Source: Chitinophagaceae bacterium
GTDB taxonomy: Bacteria > Bacteroidota > Bacteroidia > Chitinophagales > Chitinophagaceae
NCBI GenBank assembly: GCA_947378615.1
Contig: CANCKV010000279.1
Span: forward strand, 1-5,367
Direction of reading: 5' to 3'
DNA length: 5,367 bases
Numbering within the stretch: position 1 is the stretch's first letter; every line of letters starts with the position of its first letter. This document shows positions 1-5,367 of the stretch, piece after piece. Made by a program: the position numbers and the translations under genes. A model generated the notes under the pieces. The model did not search any database and was not told where the DNA came from. It saw only the letters and a list, made by a program, of their open reading frames with translations.

Positions 1-207
1 TTTTTCAACGAAGAAAATGATTTTTTAATTATATAAATCATACTGAAACGTTACAAGTTTGTTCAAATTTTCTTAAATAGCAACATTTTGTTGAATAACT
101 CTTTCATATAGTAGTAAATTTTCAACAAATTACCGATTATTCCAAAAAGCATACGAGTTTTATTTAATTAATTGGTACTTTCGTAGCTATTTCAATGATT
201 GGTGATT
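1..207. other. AT-rich leader / intergenic region
   Basis: This stretch holds no complete gene. Frame 1 is open from the left edge to a TAA at 34-36 (last residues F-F-N-E-E-N-D-F-L-I-I), which could be the tail of an upstream + strand gene. A - strand ATG at 41-39 is open to the left edge (M-I-Y-I-I-K-K-S-F) and could equally be the start of a divergent gene. The visible pieces are too short to choose. Two small dyads are present: a 7-base stem at 17-23/35-41 with an 11-base AT loop and no following T-run, and a 5-base stem at 81-85/89-93 with a 3-base loop. The remainder is A/T-rich DNA that fits a Bacteroidota promoter and leader. I see no tRNA, riboswitch or strong terminator in it. Confidence 0.6.
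91..122 (+). promoter_or_regulatory. Candidate Bacteroidota-type promoter (weak)
   Basis: A TTG at 91-93 lies 21 bases before TAAATTTT at 115-122. The second element matches the Bacteroidota -7 consensus TAnnTTTG at 7 of 8 positions, and the TTG corresponds to the -33 element at an acceptable distance. Transcription would begin near 128-132 and leave a leader of about 75-80 bases before the start codon at 208. In DNA this AT-rich such matches arise easily by chance. A second partial -7 match (TACTTTCG, 176-183) has no TTG at the right distance and is less likely. Confidence 0.25.
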
Positions 208-264
208 ATGATAAAGAATCTATTACTGTTGTTTTTTGTTTCAATTTGTTTTTCATCTTATGGA
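208..264 (+). other. Sec signal peptide (type I)
   Basis: Residues 1-19 have a Lys at position 3, a hydrophobic core at L5-F15 (four Leu, two Phe, then V-S-I-C-F), and a polar end S-S-Y-G followed by Q20. Cleavage by signal peptidase I is likely after G19, with Ser at -3 and Gly at -1. The Cys at position 14 is preceded by V-S-I. This lacks the small residue a lipobox needs just before Cys, so a lipoprotein is unlikely. The protein should therefore enter the periplasm as a soluble substrate for further export. Confidence 0.85.
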
Positions 265-3200
265 CAAATACCTCATTTTACTTTAGTTACCACAGCATTT
301 TCGAAAGATACTGCAGGGGGAAATGATATGGAATACATACAACTTTTAGTTGATGGTAAAAAGAGTTGTAGTGAAACTAAAGGTGGGGACAGTATTGCTA
401 ATATCAGCAATTTTGTTATTTATGACAGCCATGGTGATCTCACCTATAATAATGGAACAATCCCTGGAATTGCTTCGGGATATTATCGTTTCCCTAATAC
501 GCCTACTTGGGATTCAGTTCCTTATGGTTCTATCATAGTCGTGTATAATGATAAAAACAAAAATACTGCAGCGATAACCTTTCAAGATGATACTACTGGA
601 ACAATTAAGCCACATGTTTATATGGTTCCAGTAAGTTGGTTGGAAATGAGTCCATCTTCACCATTTGTTTTTGATTCTCTACATACAATCTTACCGATAC
701 CACCATCTATTACTTTGGGATTGGGGCAAAATACCTTTTTGAATACACCAATTTATTCTGATACACTAAAATATCCTTCTCCTCAATACCCTCCCTTTTT
801 TAGAAACGATTCTGCAAAATGGACTGTTTTACAGGCTAATATAACCAATGAAAAGCCTGGTAGTTTCAACAATAAGTTGTTGATATCATGGGTCGATTCT
901 ATTAATAAATCTTCAGGCGTTCCATCGTTTGCAGTAACAATTGATACTACTTATGATAATTCTTGCTCAGCTGCTATTATTCTAAAGGCAAGTATTTCAT
1001 TACCTGATAAAACGCCAACTTATGAGTGGTGGATAAATGATACGCTTGTAACGTCTAATAATACCAATATTTTGGTTGATACTCTAAGAAACAAGAATTA
1101 CATAGCATTGAAAGTAACCACTACTCTTGCATGTGTGGCTGAACATAAAACTTTCGATTCTAGTTTGGTTTTTTATTCTCCTGGATTTTTACAATTAGCT
1201 ATTACACCTAATATTGTTGGTCAAAACGTTTCTATTGATTCTATAGGTAAGGATTTACATGGAAATGTGGATAGTTCTAAAGTTTTTAAATCATTTTTTT
1301 GTTCTAGTGATACGATAGTATTTTCTGCTATCCCCAATCATTCGAACATAGGTGATACCTATCAATGGATTGTGAATCATACGCCTGTTTCAAAAGACAG
1401 TATTTTCAAGGATACCTTAGTAAAAAATTTAGATACCATTCAATGTATTTTGACTAGTGGTTTACAGTGTGGTGTGAATCCTTTGACAGATACAACAACT
1501 ATTTATATCTTCAAAAATACTCCTTTGAATCCAATCAAAATACCAAAGATTACTATTTCTGGTCTCACTGGTATTTCTGGAGATAAAGTTATTGATGTTT
1601 ACTTTAAGGACACTTTTAGTGTGAAATTTCATTATGATAGTACCTTAAAAGGAATAAATGGGTTAGACTCTATAATTTCGATTGATTCAACCACAAAAAT
1701 TACGTCCAAAAATTGTGATTCTAAATTAAAAGATACTATTATTACTTATGACACAACTTTTGCGCATTACGTTGATTCTTCTTCAAGGTATAGATTAGTT
1801 TGGGTTTTAAATGGGGTACCTATTGATACATCTATCACATTTAAGGATGGAGATCACATTCCTTCCTTTCCTTACAGCAATTTTTATAATTCACAAGATA
1901 CCATTCAATGTATTTTATTGGCAAAGAAAACGTCTAGCTGTCCTTACGATGAAGACTTCACACTTAGAGATACTAGCAACAGAATGATTATGCAAAATCA
2001 ATCTTTTCATTTGCTGACAACATCACTTGCTAGAGGTGTTAATGATGGTGAGTATATTCAGTTGTTAGTGGGAGGTACAAGGGATTGTAACGAAAAGAAT
2101 AAAAAGTTCTTATATCAAGCGAATCTGTCTGGGTTTGTGATTTACGATAAAAATGGAGCCTCTACTTATAGTACTACTAATACTAATGGTCTTGCGTCAG
2201 GTCATTATCGTTTTCGTAATACTCCAGGTGCTTGGTACACAAAAGTTCCTTTCGGGTCAATTATACTAATTCATAATGATCCTCCCTATTCGAACAGCTT
2301 AATAGGCTATGGGGATGAAACGACAGGTACTGCGTATCCATTTATAGCTGGATTTGCAAGTAAATCAAATGTTTATATTATTTCAAAAAGCGCATTAGAA
2401 TTAATCCCTGAGTCTCAAGTACAAATACCTCCTCCGATACTAAAATCTAATTTTAGTAGCCCTACTTCTTTAAATTTACAAGACGGTCAGATTGCTTATT
2501 TGAATAGTAGAATTACTCCTCCTTTTGTAAATAGTGATTCCTGTAAATGGACCTCACATTGGAGTACAGGTGTAGATGGGGCAACATTAGATTTTGCTGG
2601 CTATTTTCCAAATTCAAAACCCGATTTGCAAAACTGGCAAAAGGAGTATTTATCTTATGGTGTAGTTCCTGACATCAAATTAGCATCAACAGAGGACTTA
2701 GATGCTACAAATATTAACTGTAATCCTATAACCATTCATTATTCATTAAATAGTAGTGCTGTTGCAAAGTTGGATACTGTAATATGGTATATTCGACATT
2801 TTGACACATTAGCTACAAAAATTACATATCCCAAAAATTCTTATAAGGACACGACTATTTTTAATTTGAATAGTGAAATGACTGTTGCTTCTGATTCGGC
2901 AAAATCCTATAGTCATAAGGATTCTTCCTATTCACAGATTCATTACAAGGACGAATTATTTGCTTATATCCATTCCCCATACTATTGTATATTGAATAAT
3001 GGTGAACCCGCAATTACACGACCTATAATTAAACCTATAATTGGTGCATTAGAAACATGGACTATTCCTTACGTGGATTCCGTATCAATTTCTATAAATA
3101 CTGATGATCCCGACAAACTTCATTATTTAAAACCTATCAGAGGGACGGATACTGTCGGTACAGACGGTCTTGGTAATCGGATAAATACACGGATTTATAA

Positions 3201-5367
3201 GACTTTTTGTAAGGGTGATACAATCAGATTAAATGCTGTTTCAACCCCAATAGATTACTCGAGAAAATTTTCTTATAGTTGGTTTCGATTAAGTGGAAAT
3301 ACTCAAACCTTCTTAAATCATGTTCCCGATATTATTTATCCTAGAGCGGGTTTACCTGATTCTACGATTAGCATGGATAGTGTATTTGATGATAAGTCAA
3401 TTCCTGCAGGAGCATTATACGACACCCTAATTTGTACTTTACATAATAGTCAGACATGTGCGATACCAAATATTAGTGACACCATCTATATTAGGTTGTT
3501 GGATTCCATTCCTATTCCTACTATTACCATTTCTGGAATGAAGGGTATTGATAATGATACCAATATTTGTTCTGCTATGACTGATAGTTTCAGTGTAGCC
3601 TTCCACTATATAGCCGATACTTTGAGAGCCGCAGATGGTTCACCATTGAAAGCGATTGATGGTATTACGGATTCAGTTATTTACAAGAAAGATACTACGA
3701 CAAGATATGCGTTGGTTTGGGAAGTTTGGAACGCCTCAAGTCAACCTCAAGTGAGGAATAGTGTCTATTATAATCCTTCAGATCCAGCTTATCATCCAAA
3801 TTCGGATCCATTAAGTGCCACCCTTTTGGATTCAACGATTTATTCAGATGATAGTACGGGTGCAAAAACTATTCGGGATAGTATTGGTTTCCTTTACAAT
3901 AAATTTGTCGCCATGCCTAATGCTTTGCAAAAAGGGGATTCAGTGCGATGTATCTTATTGGCAAGGAAAACGAATAGTTGTCCTTATGATAAAGATTCGT
4001 TTTTGGTTTCTCCTTTTATGGTATTACCTTTTGGTAATAGTGCTCGTGATTCCATTCTTGCTGATACAGCTAATCCGGTTATACCTTTACGGGCTTATAG
4101 TAATACCAAGGTGATGAATATCACGCCTTCATTTGCACCTTCTATTCAAATCTTTAGTAGAGATAATAAACAACAGTTTTTATGTCCTAATGATATTTTG
4201 GCAAGACGTAACCGTCAAGATTCAGTTATTTTTTGGGCAACGGATAGTGTGTCTAGAGCGGGAGATCGACCTAGCTATGTATGGTTTGTTGATTCAGCAG
4301 GTACTAGAAGAATACTTGATTCTACCTATCATCCTACTGCGAACTCTTACCTCTATGATTCATCTATTCATAATGGTACAGATAGTAACTATGCCATTAG
4401 TTTTCATAGAGACTCCGCTGATTTGAATAACCCACCTAGTACGATTGCAAAAAAGGATACGATTAGTTTTCAAAACTTTTACGGAGGCAACAGCTTTAAG
4501 CAACTGTATCCTGGTGATACTTTGTGTATAAAACTGATTAATAATACGAGTAACTGTCTATTGTTTGATTCTGCAGTAGCCAGAATTCCTTTAGATACTA
4601 TATCGCCAGTATTGACTGCATCCATTTCCTTAGTTGACCCTCAACTGATTTGTGCGTATGATACTTTGGTTACAACAAAATATTTTAAGGATACGGTAAT
4701 CAATCATAGTAAGAATGCGCCTTATCCCCCTAGGTATTGGTGGGTGTCAAATAATGGGAATGTAACTTGGATGGATACATTATCTGGTAATAGTGCAGAT
4801 ACATTCCATTACAATCCTGTTTTACATACAGGTGATACTGTTTATATGAAGGTATTTAGCAATATTGCCTGTATTCAGAATGATTCCATAGTAGCCCAAC
4901 CGTATGCTGTAAACATAAATCCTAATTTTTATGATTCAGTTACGTTACCTTTAAGGGATACCTTGTGCTATGGAGTTCCACATACTGTATCGGCGATACT
5001 TTCGTCTAACACAAATACAGAAAATCTAACTTTTGATTGGTGGCTGTTTGATAAGGGGAATTGGAATAGGGTAGGTCAGAGTGTAGGTTCTTCTTATCAG
5101 TTTAATGGTACTATTAATGATAGTTTACATGATGGAGATTCAGTCTATTGTGTAATTACACACGGCGATGCACAATGTAGGGTAGAATTTACAAAGGCAG
5201 ATACTAGTAATAAAATTTACTTTCATGTAAATCCATTGCCAATAGTATCACGAATAATTGCTTCAGCAAACTCTGTTTGTGATATTTCCTATATCTATTT
5301 TTCCGATACTACTAAACCTTCTCTTAATGGTAGTAGTGCTTGGAGTTTGGATTATCCGAATATTACA
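208..5367 (+). CDS. Giant secreted multidomain protein with LTD-like and Ig/PKD-like repeats, 3' end missing
   Basis: An uninterrupted frame of 1720 codons begins at ATG 208 and is still open at the window edge, so the C-terminus is missing. The in-frame TGA at 196-198 limits the start to ATG 208, or less likely GTG 202 or TTG 199. ATG 208 places a clean signal peptide at the very N-terminus. There is no Shine-Dalgarno sequence, which is normal for Bacteroidota, and an A sits at -3. Domain order: signal peptide 1-19; LTD-like A about 23-207; Ig-like 242-328 and 330-437; T-I-S-G module A 446-588; LTD-like B 600-783; Ig-like 822-945 and 957-1098; T-I-S-G module B 1104-1268; Ig-like 1308-1460, 1467-1571, 1572-1677; a partial one from 1678. 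The Ig-like domains share a Cys in strand B, an aromatic-x-Trp in strand C and a C-x-L-type strand near the end. No catalytic motif or internal membrane segment is visible. Such proteins are usually exported by Sec and then T9SS and act as adhesins or surface proteins; this role is inferred. I do not recognise a named gene. Confidence 0.93.
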   Translation, partial: MIKNLLLLFFVSICFSSYGQIPHFTLVTTAFSKDTAGGNDMEYIQLLVDGKKSCSETKGGDSIANISNFVIYDSHGDLTYNNGTIPGIASGYYRFPNTPTWDSVPYGSIIVVYNDKNKNTAAITFQDDTTGTIKPHVYMVPVSWLEMSPSSPFVFDSLHTILPIPPSITLGLGQNTFLNTPIYSDTLKYPSPQYPPFFRNDSAKWTVLQANITNEKPGSFNNKLLISWVDSINKSSGVPSFAVTIDTTYDNSCSAAIILKASISLPDKTPTYEWWINDTLVTSNNTNILVDTLRNKNYIALKVTTTLACVAEHKTFDSSLVFYSPGFLQLAITPNIVGQNVSIDSIGKDLHGNVDSSKVFKSFFCSSDTIVFSAIPNHSNIGDTYQWIVNHTPVSKDSIFKDTLVKNLDTIQCILTSGLQCGVNPLTDTTTIYIFKNTPLNPIKIPKITISGLTGISGDKVIDVYFKDTFSVKFHYDSTLKGINGLDSIISIDSTTKITSKNCDSKLKDTIITYDTTFAHYVDSSSRYRLVWVLNGVPIDTSITFKDGDHIPSFPYSNFYNSQDTIQCILLAKKTSSCPYDEDFTLRDTSNRMIMQNQSFHLLTTSLARGVNDGEYIQLLVGGTRDCNEKNKKFLYQANLSGFVIYDKNGASTYSTTNTNGLASGHYRFRNTPGAWYTKVPFGSIILIHNDPPYSNSLIGYGDETTGTAYPFIAGFASKSNVYIISKSALELIPESQVQIPPPILKSNFSSPTSLNLQDGQIAYLNSRITPPFVNSDSCKWTSHWSTGVDGATLDFAGYFPNSKPDLQNWQKEYLSYGVVPDIKLASTEDLDATNINCNPITIHYSLNSSAVAKLDTVIWYIRHFDTLATKITYPKNSYKDTTIFNLNSEMTVASDSAKSYSHKDSSYSQIHYKDELFAYIHSPYYCILNNGEPAITRPIIKPIIGALETWTIPYVDSVSISINTDDPDKLHYLKPIRGTDTVGTDGLGNRINTRIYKTFCKGDTIRLNAVSTPIDYSRKFSYSWFRLSGNTQTFLNHVPDIIYPRAGLPDSTISMDSVFDDKSIPAGALYDTLICTLHNSQTCAIPNISDTIYIRLLDSIPIPTITISGMKGIDNDTNICSAMTDSFSVAFHYIADTLRAADGSPLKAIDGITDSVIYKKDTTTRYALVWEVWNASSQPQVRNSVYYNPSDPAYHPNSDPLSATLLDSTIYSDDSTGAKTIRDSIGFLYNKFVAMPNALQKGDSVRCILLARKTNSCPYDKDSFLVSPFMVLPFGNSARDSILADTANPVIPLRAYSNTKVMNITPSFAPSIQIFSRDNKQQFLCPNDILARRNRQDSVIFWATDSVSRAGDRPSYVWFVDSAGTRRILDSTYHPTANSYLYDSSIHNGTDSNYAISFHRDSADLNNPPSTIAKKDTISFQNFYGGNSFKQLYPGDTLCIKLINNTSNCLLFDSAVARIPLDTISPVLTASISLVDPQLICAYDTLVTTKYFKDTVINHSKNAPYPPRYWWVSNNGNVTWMDTLSGNSADTFHYNPVLHTGDTVYMKVFSNIACIQNDSIVAQPYAVNINPNFYDSVTLPLRDTLCYGVPHTVSAILSSNTNTENLTFDWWLFDKGNWNRVGQSVGSSYQFNGTINDSLHDGDSVYCVITHGDAQCRVEFTKADTSNKIYFHVNPLPIVSRIIASANSVCDISYIYFSDTTKPSLNGSSAWSLDYPNIT
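274..828 (+). repeat. LTD-like beta domain A
   Basis: Residues about 23-207. Conserved positions shared with copy B are E42-Y-I-Q-L-L-V48, F69-V-I-Y-D73, S90-G-Y-Y-R-F95, N97-T-P99, W101, V104-P-Y-G-S-I-I110, N114-D115, D128-T-T-G-T132, P195-P-F197 and K204-W-T206. The order of a strand ending in E-x-I-Q-L, a strand of the F-V-I-Y-D type, then V-P-x-G-S-I-I-V resembles lamin-tail domains (LTD) of secreted bacterial proteins, where the pattern is E-x-I-E-L, then G-W-x-L-x-D, then a strand after a P-x-G turn. The LTD assignment is inference from pattern. The homology of the two copies is seen directly. Confidence 0.6.
931..1518 (+). other. Two Ig/PKD-like domains (Ig1 and Ig2)
   Basis: Ig1 spans residues about 242-328, with C253 in strand B, Y272-E-W-W275 in strand C and C309 in a late strand. 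Ig2 spans about 330-437. It contains C365-S-S-D-T-I-V-F, Y385-Q-W387, then I411-Q-C413-I-L-T-S and C421, and ends in T-I-Y-I. This matches the Ig/PKD-like repeat common in large Bacteroidota surface proteins, where a C-x-G-D-T-V-type strand is followed by Y-x-W and then D-x-V-x-C-x-L-x-S. Ig2 pairs with the domain at residues 957-1098: K357-V-F-K-S-F-F-C corresponds to R995-I-Y-K-T-F-C. They probably act as spacers or ligand-binding units outside the cell. Confidence 0.65.
1543..1971 (+). repeat. T-I-S-G Ig-like module A
   Basis: Residues about 446-588. It opens with P446-K-I-T-I-S-G452, then D468-T-F-S-V-K-F-H-Y476, L530-V-W532 and V-L-N-G. It closes with T565-I-Q-C568-I-L-L-A-K-K-T, then S577-C578-P-Y-D581. 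The same landmarks recur in module B. The strand-B Cys of module B (C1121) has no equivalent here, as the matching stretch reads V-I-D-V-Y-F. An extra C503 lies in a Ser/Thr/Lys-rich insertion. Over 45 bases the DNA of the closing motif (1906-1950) matches 3946-3990 at 38 positions by hand alignment. Confidence 0.65.
2005..2556 (+). repeat. LTD-like beta domain B
   Basis: Residues about 600-783 are homologous to domain A. Landmarks are E615-Y-I-Q-L-L-V621 (identical to copy A), F643-V-I-Y-D647, S664-G-H-Y-R-F669, N671-T-P673, W676, V680-P-F-G-S-I-I686, N690-D691, D703-E-T-T-G-T708, P771-P-F773 and K780-W-T782. The start of each copy is also alike: F24-T-L-V-T-T and F600-H-L-L-T-T. The location inside the chain, rather than only at the N-terminus, shows this is a repeated module. 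The assignment to the LTD family is inferred, as for copy A. Confidence 0.6.
2671..3501 (+). other. Two Ig/PKD-like domains (Ig4 and Ig5)
   Basis: Ig4 covers residues about 822-945, with C838, V858-I-W860-Y and C927. It carries a long Ser/Lys/Asp/Tyr-rich loop (about 876-915) absent from the corresponding domain of copy 1. Ig5 covers about 957-1098, with C1001-K-G-D-T-I-R-L, Y1023-S-W1025, L1074-I-C1076-T-L and C1084, ending in D-T-I-Y-I. Ig5 matches Ig2 in its lead-in and Cys/Trp spacing, which supports duplication of the whole block rather than of single domains. Confidence 0.6.
3517..4011 (+). repeat. T-I-S-G Ig-like module B
   Basis: Residues about 1104-1268 open with P1104-T-I-T-I-S-G1110, then I1120-C1121, D1126-S-F-S-V-A-F-H-Y1134 and Y1167-A-L-V-W1171. 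They close with G1243-D-S-V-R-C1248-I-L-L-A-R-K-T and S1257-C1258-P-Y-D1261. A loop of about 60 residues between W1171 and the closing motif is longer than in module A and rich in Asn, Pro, Ser and Tyr. Confidence 0.65.
4129..5367 (+). other. Tail of Ig/PKD-like domains (Ig7 to partial Ig10)
   Basis: Four successive domains lie beyond the duplicated blocks. Ig7 (about 1308-1460) has C1326, Y1357-V-W1359, L1439-C1440-I and C1450. Ig8 (about 1467-1571) has C1482, Y1510-W-W1512 and C1555; the late-strand Cys is replaced by M1547 in V-Y-M-K-V. Ig9 (about 1572-1677) has C1587, F1609-D-W-W1612, V1646-Y-C1648-V-I and C1657. Ig10 starts near 1678 with C1691 and W1712 and is cut at the window edge. 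Ig1, Ig8 and Ig9 share a Trp-Trp pair in strand C, hinting at closer kinship. No third LTD-like domain is seen, so the supermodule pattern stops here, at least within the window. Confidence 0.6.

Larger units (their letters stand above)
274..1971 (+). repeat. Supermodule copy 1 (LTD-like + two Ig-like + T-I-S-G module)
   Basis: Residues about 23-588 form the first of two homologous blocks with the same four-domain order. Equivalent points in the second block are E42/E615 (offset 573), K204/K780 (576), I448/I1106 (658) and C568/C1248 (680). The middle Ig-like domains and the end of the T-I-S-G module are therefore shorter in this copy. Identity is high only in islands: the E-Y-I-Q-L-L-V strand, the V-P-x-G-S-I-I strand and the S-C-P-Y-D end. 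This suggests an old duplication that has diverged under structural constraint. Confidence 0.75.
2005..4011 (+). repeat. Supermodule copy 2 (LTD-like + two Ig-like + T-I-S-G module)
   Basis: Residues about 600-1268 repeat the domain order of residues 23-588. This copy is about 100 residues longer. The growth is in its first Ig-like domain, in the second Ig-like domain (a long loop between W1025 and C1076) and in the T-I-S-G module (a loop around N1189-N1231). It follows the first copy with almost no linker: the S-C-P-Y-D end of module A is only about 20 residues before F600. Confidence 0.75.

Noticed and set aside
1..41. Edge fragments: + strand frame ending at TAA 34-36, and - strand ATG at 41-39 open to the left edge
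   Set aside because: Eleven and about thirteen codons are too few to support a gene call; they also contradict each other.
17..41. Inverted repeat ATGATTT/AAATCAT as a terminator
   Set aside because: The stem is AT-only apart from one G-C pair, the loop is 11 bases, and no T-run follows; it is not credible as an intrinsic terminator.
238..249. Lipobox at Cys14
   Set aside because: The residues before the Cys are V-S-I, without Gly, Ala or Ser at -1; a signal peptidase I site at S-Y-G/Q fits better.
195..326. ATG at 195 opening a frame of about 43 codons
   Set aside because: It overlaps the signal peptide of the main gene out of phase and stops early, with no ribosome site or recognisable product.
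350..538. 62-codon + strand open frame in another phase
   Set aside because: It lies wholly inside the long frame from 208, which here encodes the conserved LTD-like strands shared with copy B. The alternative translation is a hydrophobic shadow without similarity to anything else in the window.
3815..4426. Two + strand open frames (3815-4114 and 4133-4426), hydrophobic, membrane-like
   Set aside because: Both sit in the same wrong phase inside the long gene. The Ile/Leu-rich look comes from reading GAT-TC and GAT-AC codons out of frame. The main frame carries the T-I-S-G module B and Ig7 landmarks there.
208..5367. CRISPR array, IS element or short tandem DNA repeats within the gene
   Set aside because: The recurring GATACT and GATTCT words are irregularly spaced and reflect Asp-Thr and Asp-Ser codons; there are no regular spacers, terminal inverted repeats or transposase frame.

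Overview
The window is AT-rich and holds one very long gene on the + strand. An untranslated leader of about 200 bases (1-207) is followed by an open frame that starts at ATG 208 and runs in phase, without a stop, to the last base (5367). That gives 1720 visible codons, and the gene continues past the right edge. The low GC, the start without a Shine-Dalgarno sequence, the short signal peptide and the architecture of repeated Ig/PKD-like domains all point to a member of the Bacteroidota, probably of the Chitinophagales/Sphingobacteriales/Flavobacteriales type. That placement is inference; there is no marker gene in the window.

The protein begins with a type I signal peptide (residues 1-19). 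Next come two long, clearly homologous supermodules in tandem. Each has a lamin-tail-like (LTD-like) beta domain, two Ig/PKD-like domains, and a special Ig-like domain that opens with T-I-S-G and ends with C-I-L-L-A-[KR]-K-T-x-S-C-P-Y-D. Copy 1 spans residues about 23-588 and copy 2 about 600-1268. After them come further Ig/PKD-like domains (about 1308 onward), the last cut by the window edge. The mature chain is rich in Asp-Ser and Asp-Thr pairs. Most fit the O-glycosylation motif D-(S/T)-(A/I/L/V/M/T) known from Bacteroides and relatives, so the protein may be a heavily glycosylated surface or secreted protein.

The most likely reading is a giant cell-surface or secreted adhesin-like protein. 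A type IX secretion (T9SS) sorting domain or a gliding-motility-associated C-terminal domain would be expected beyond the right edge, but none is visible here. No enzyme motif, RNA gene, mobile element, CRISPR array or second complete gene can be supported. The short open frames in other phases inside the gene are shadows of it.
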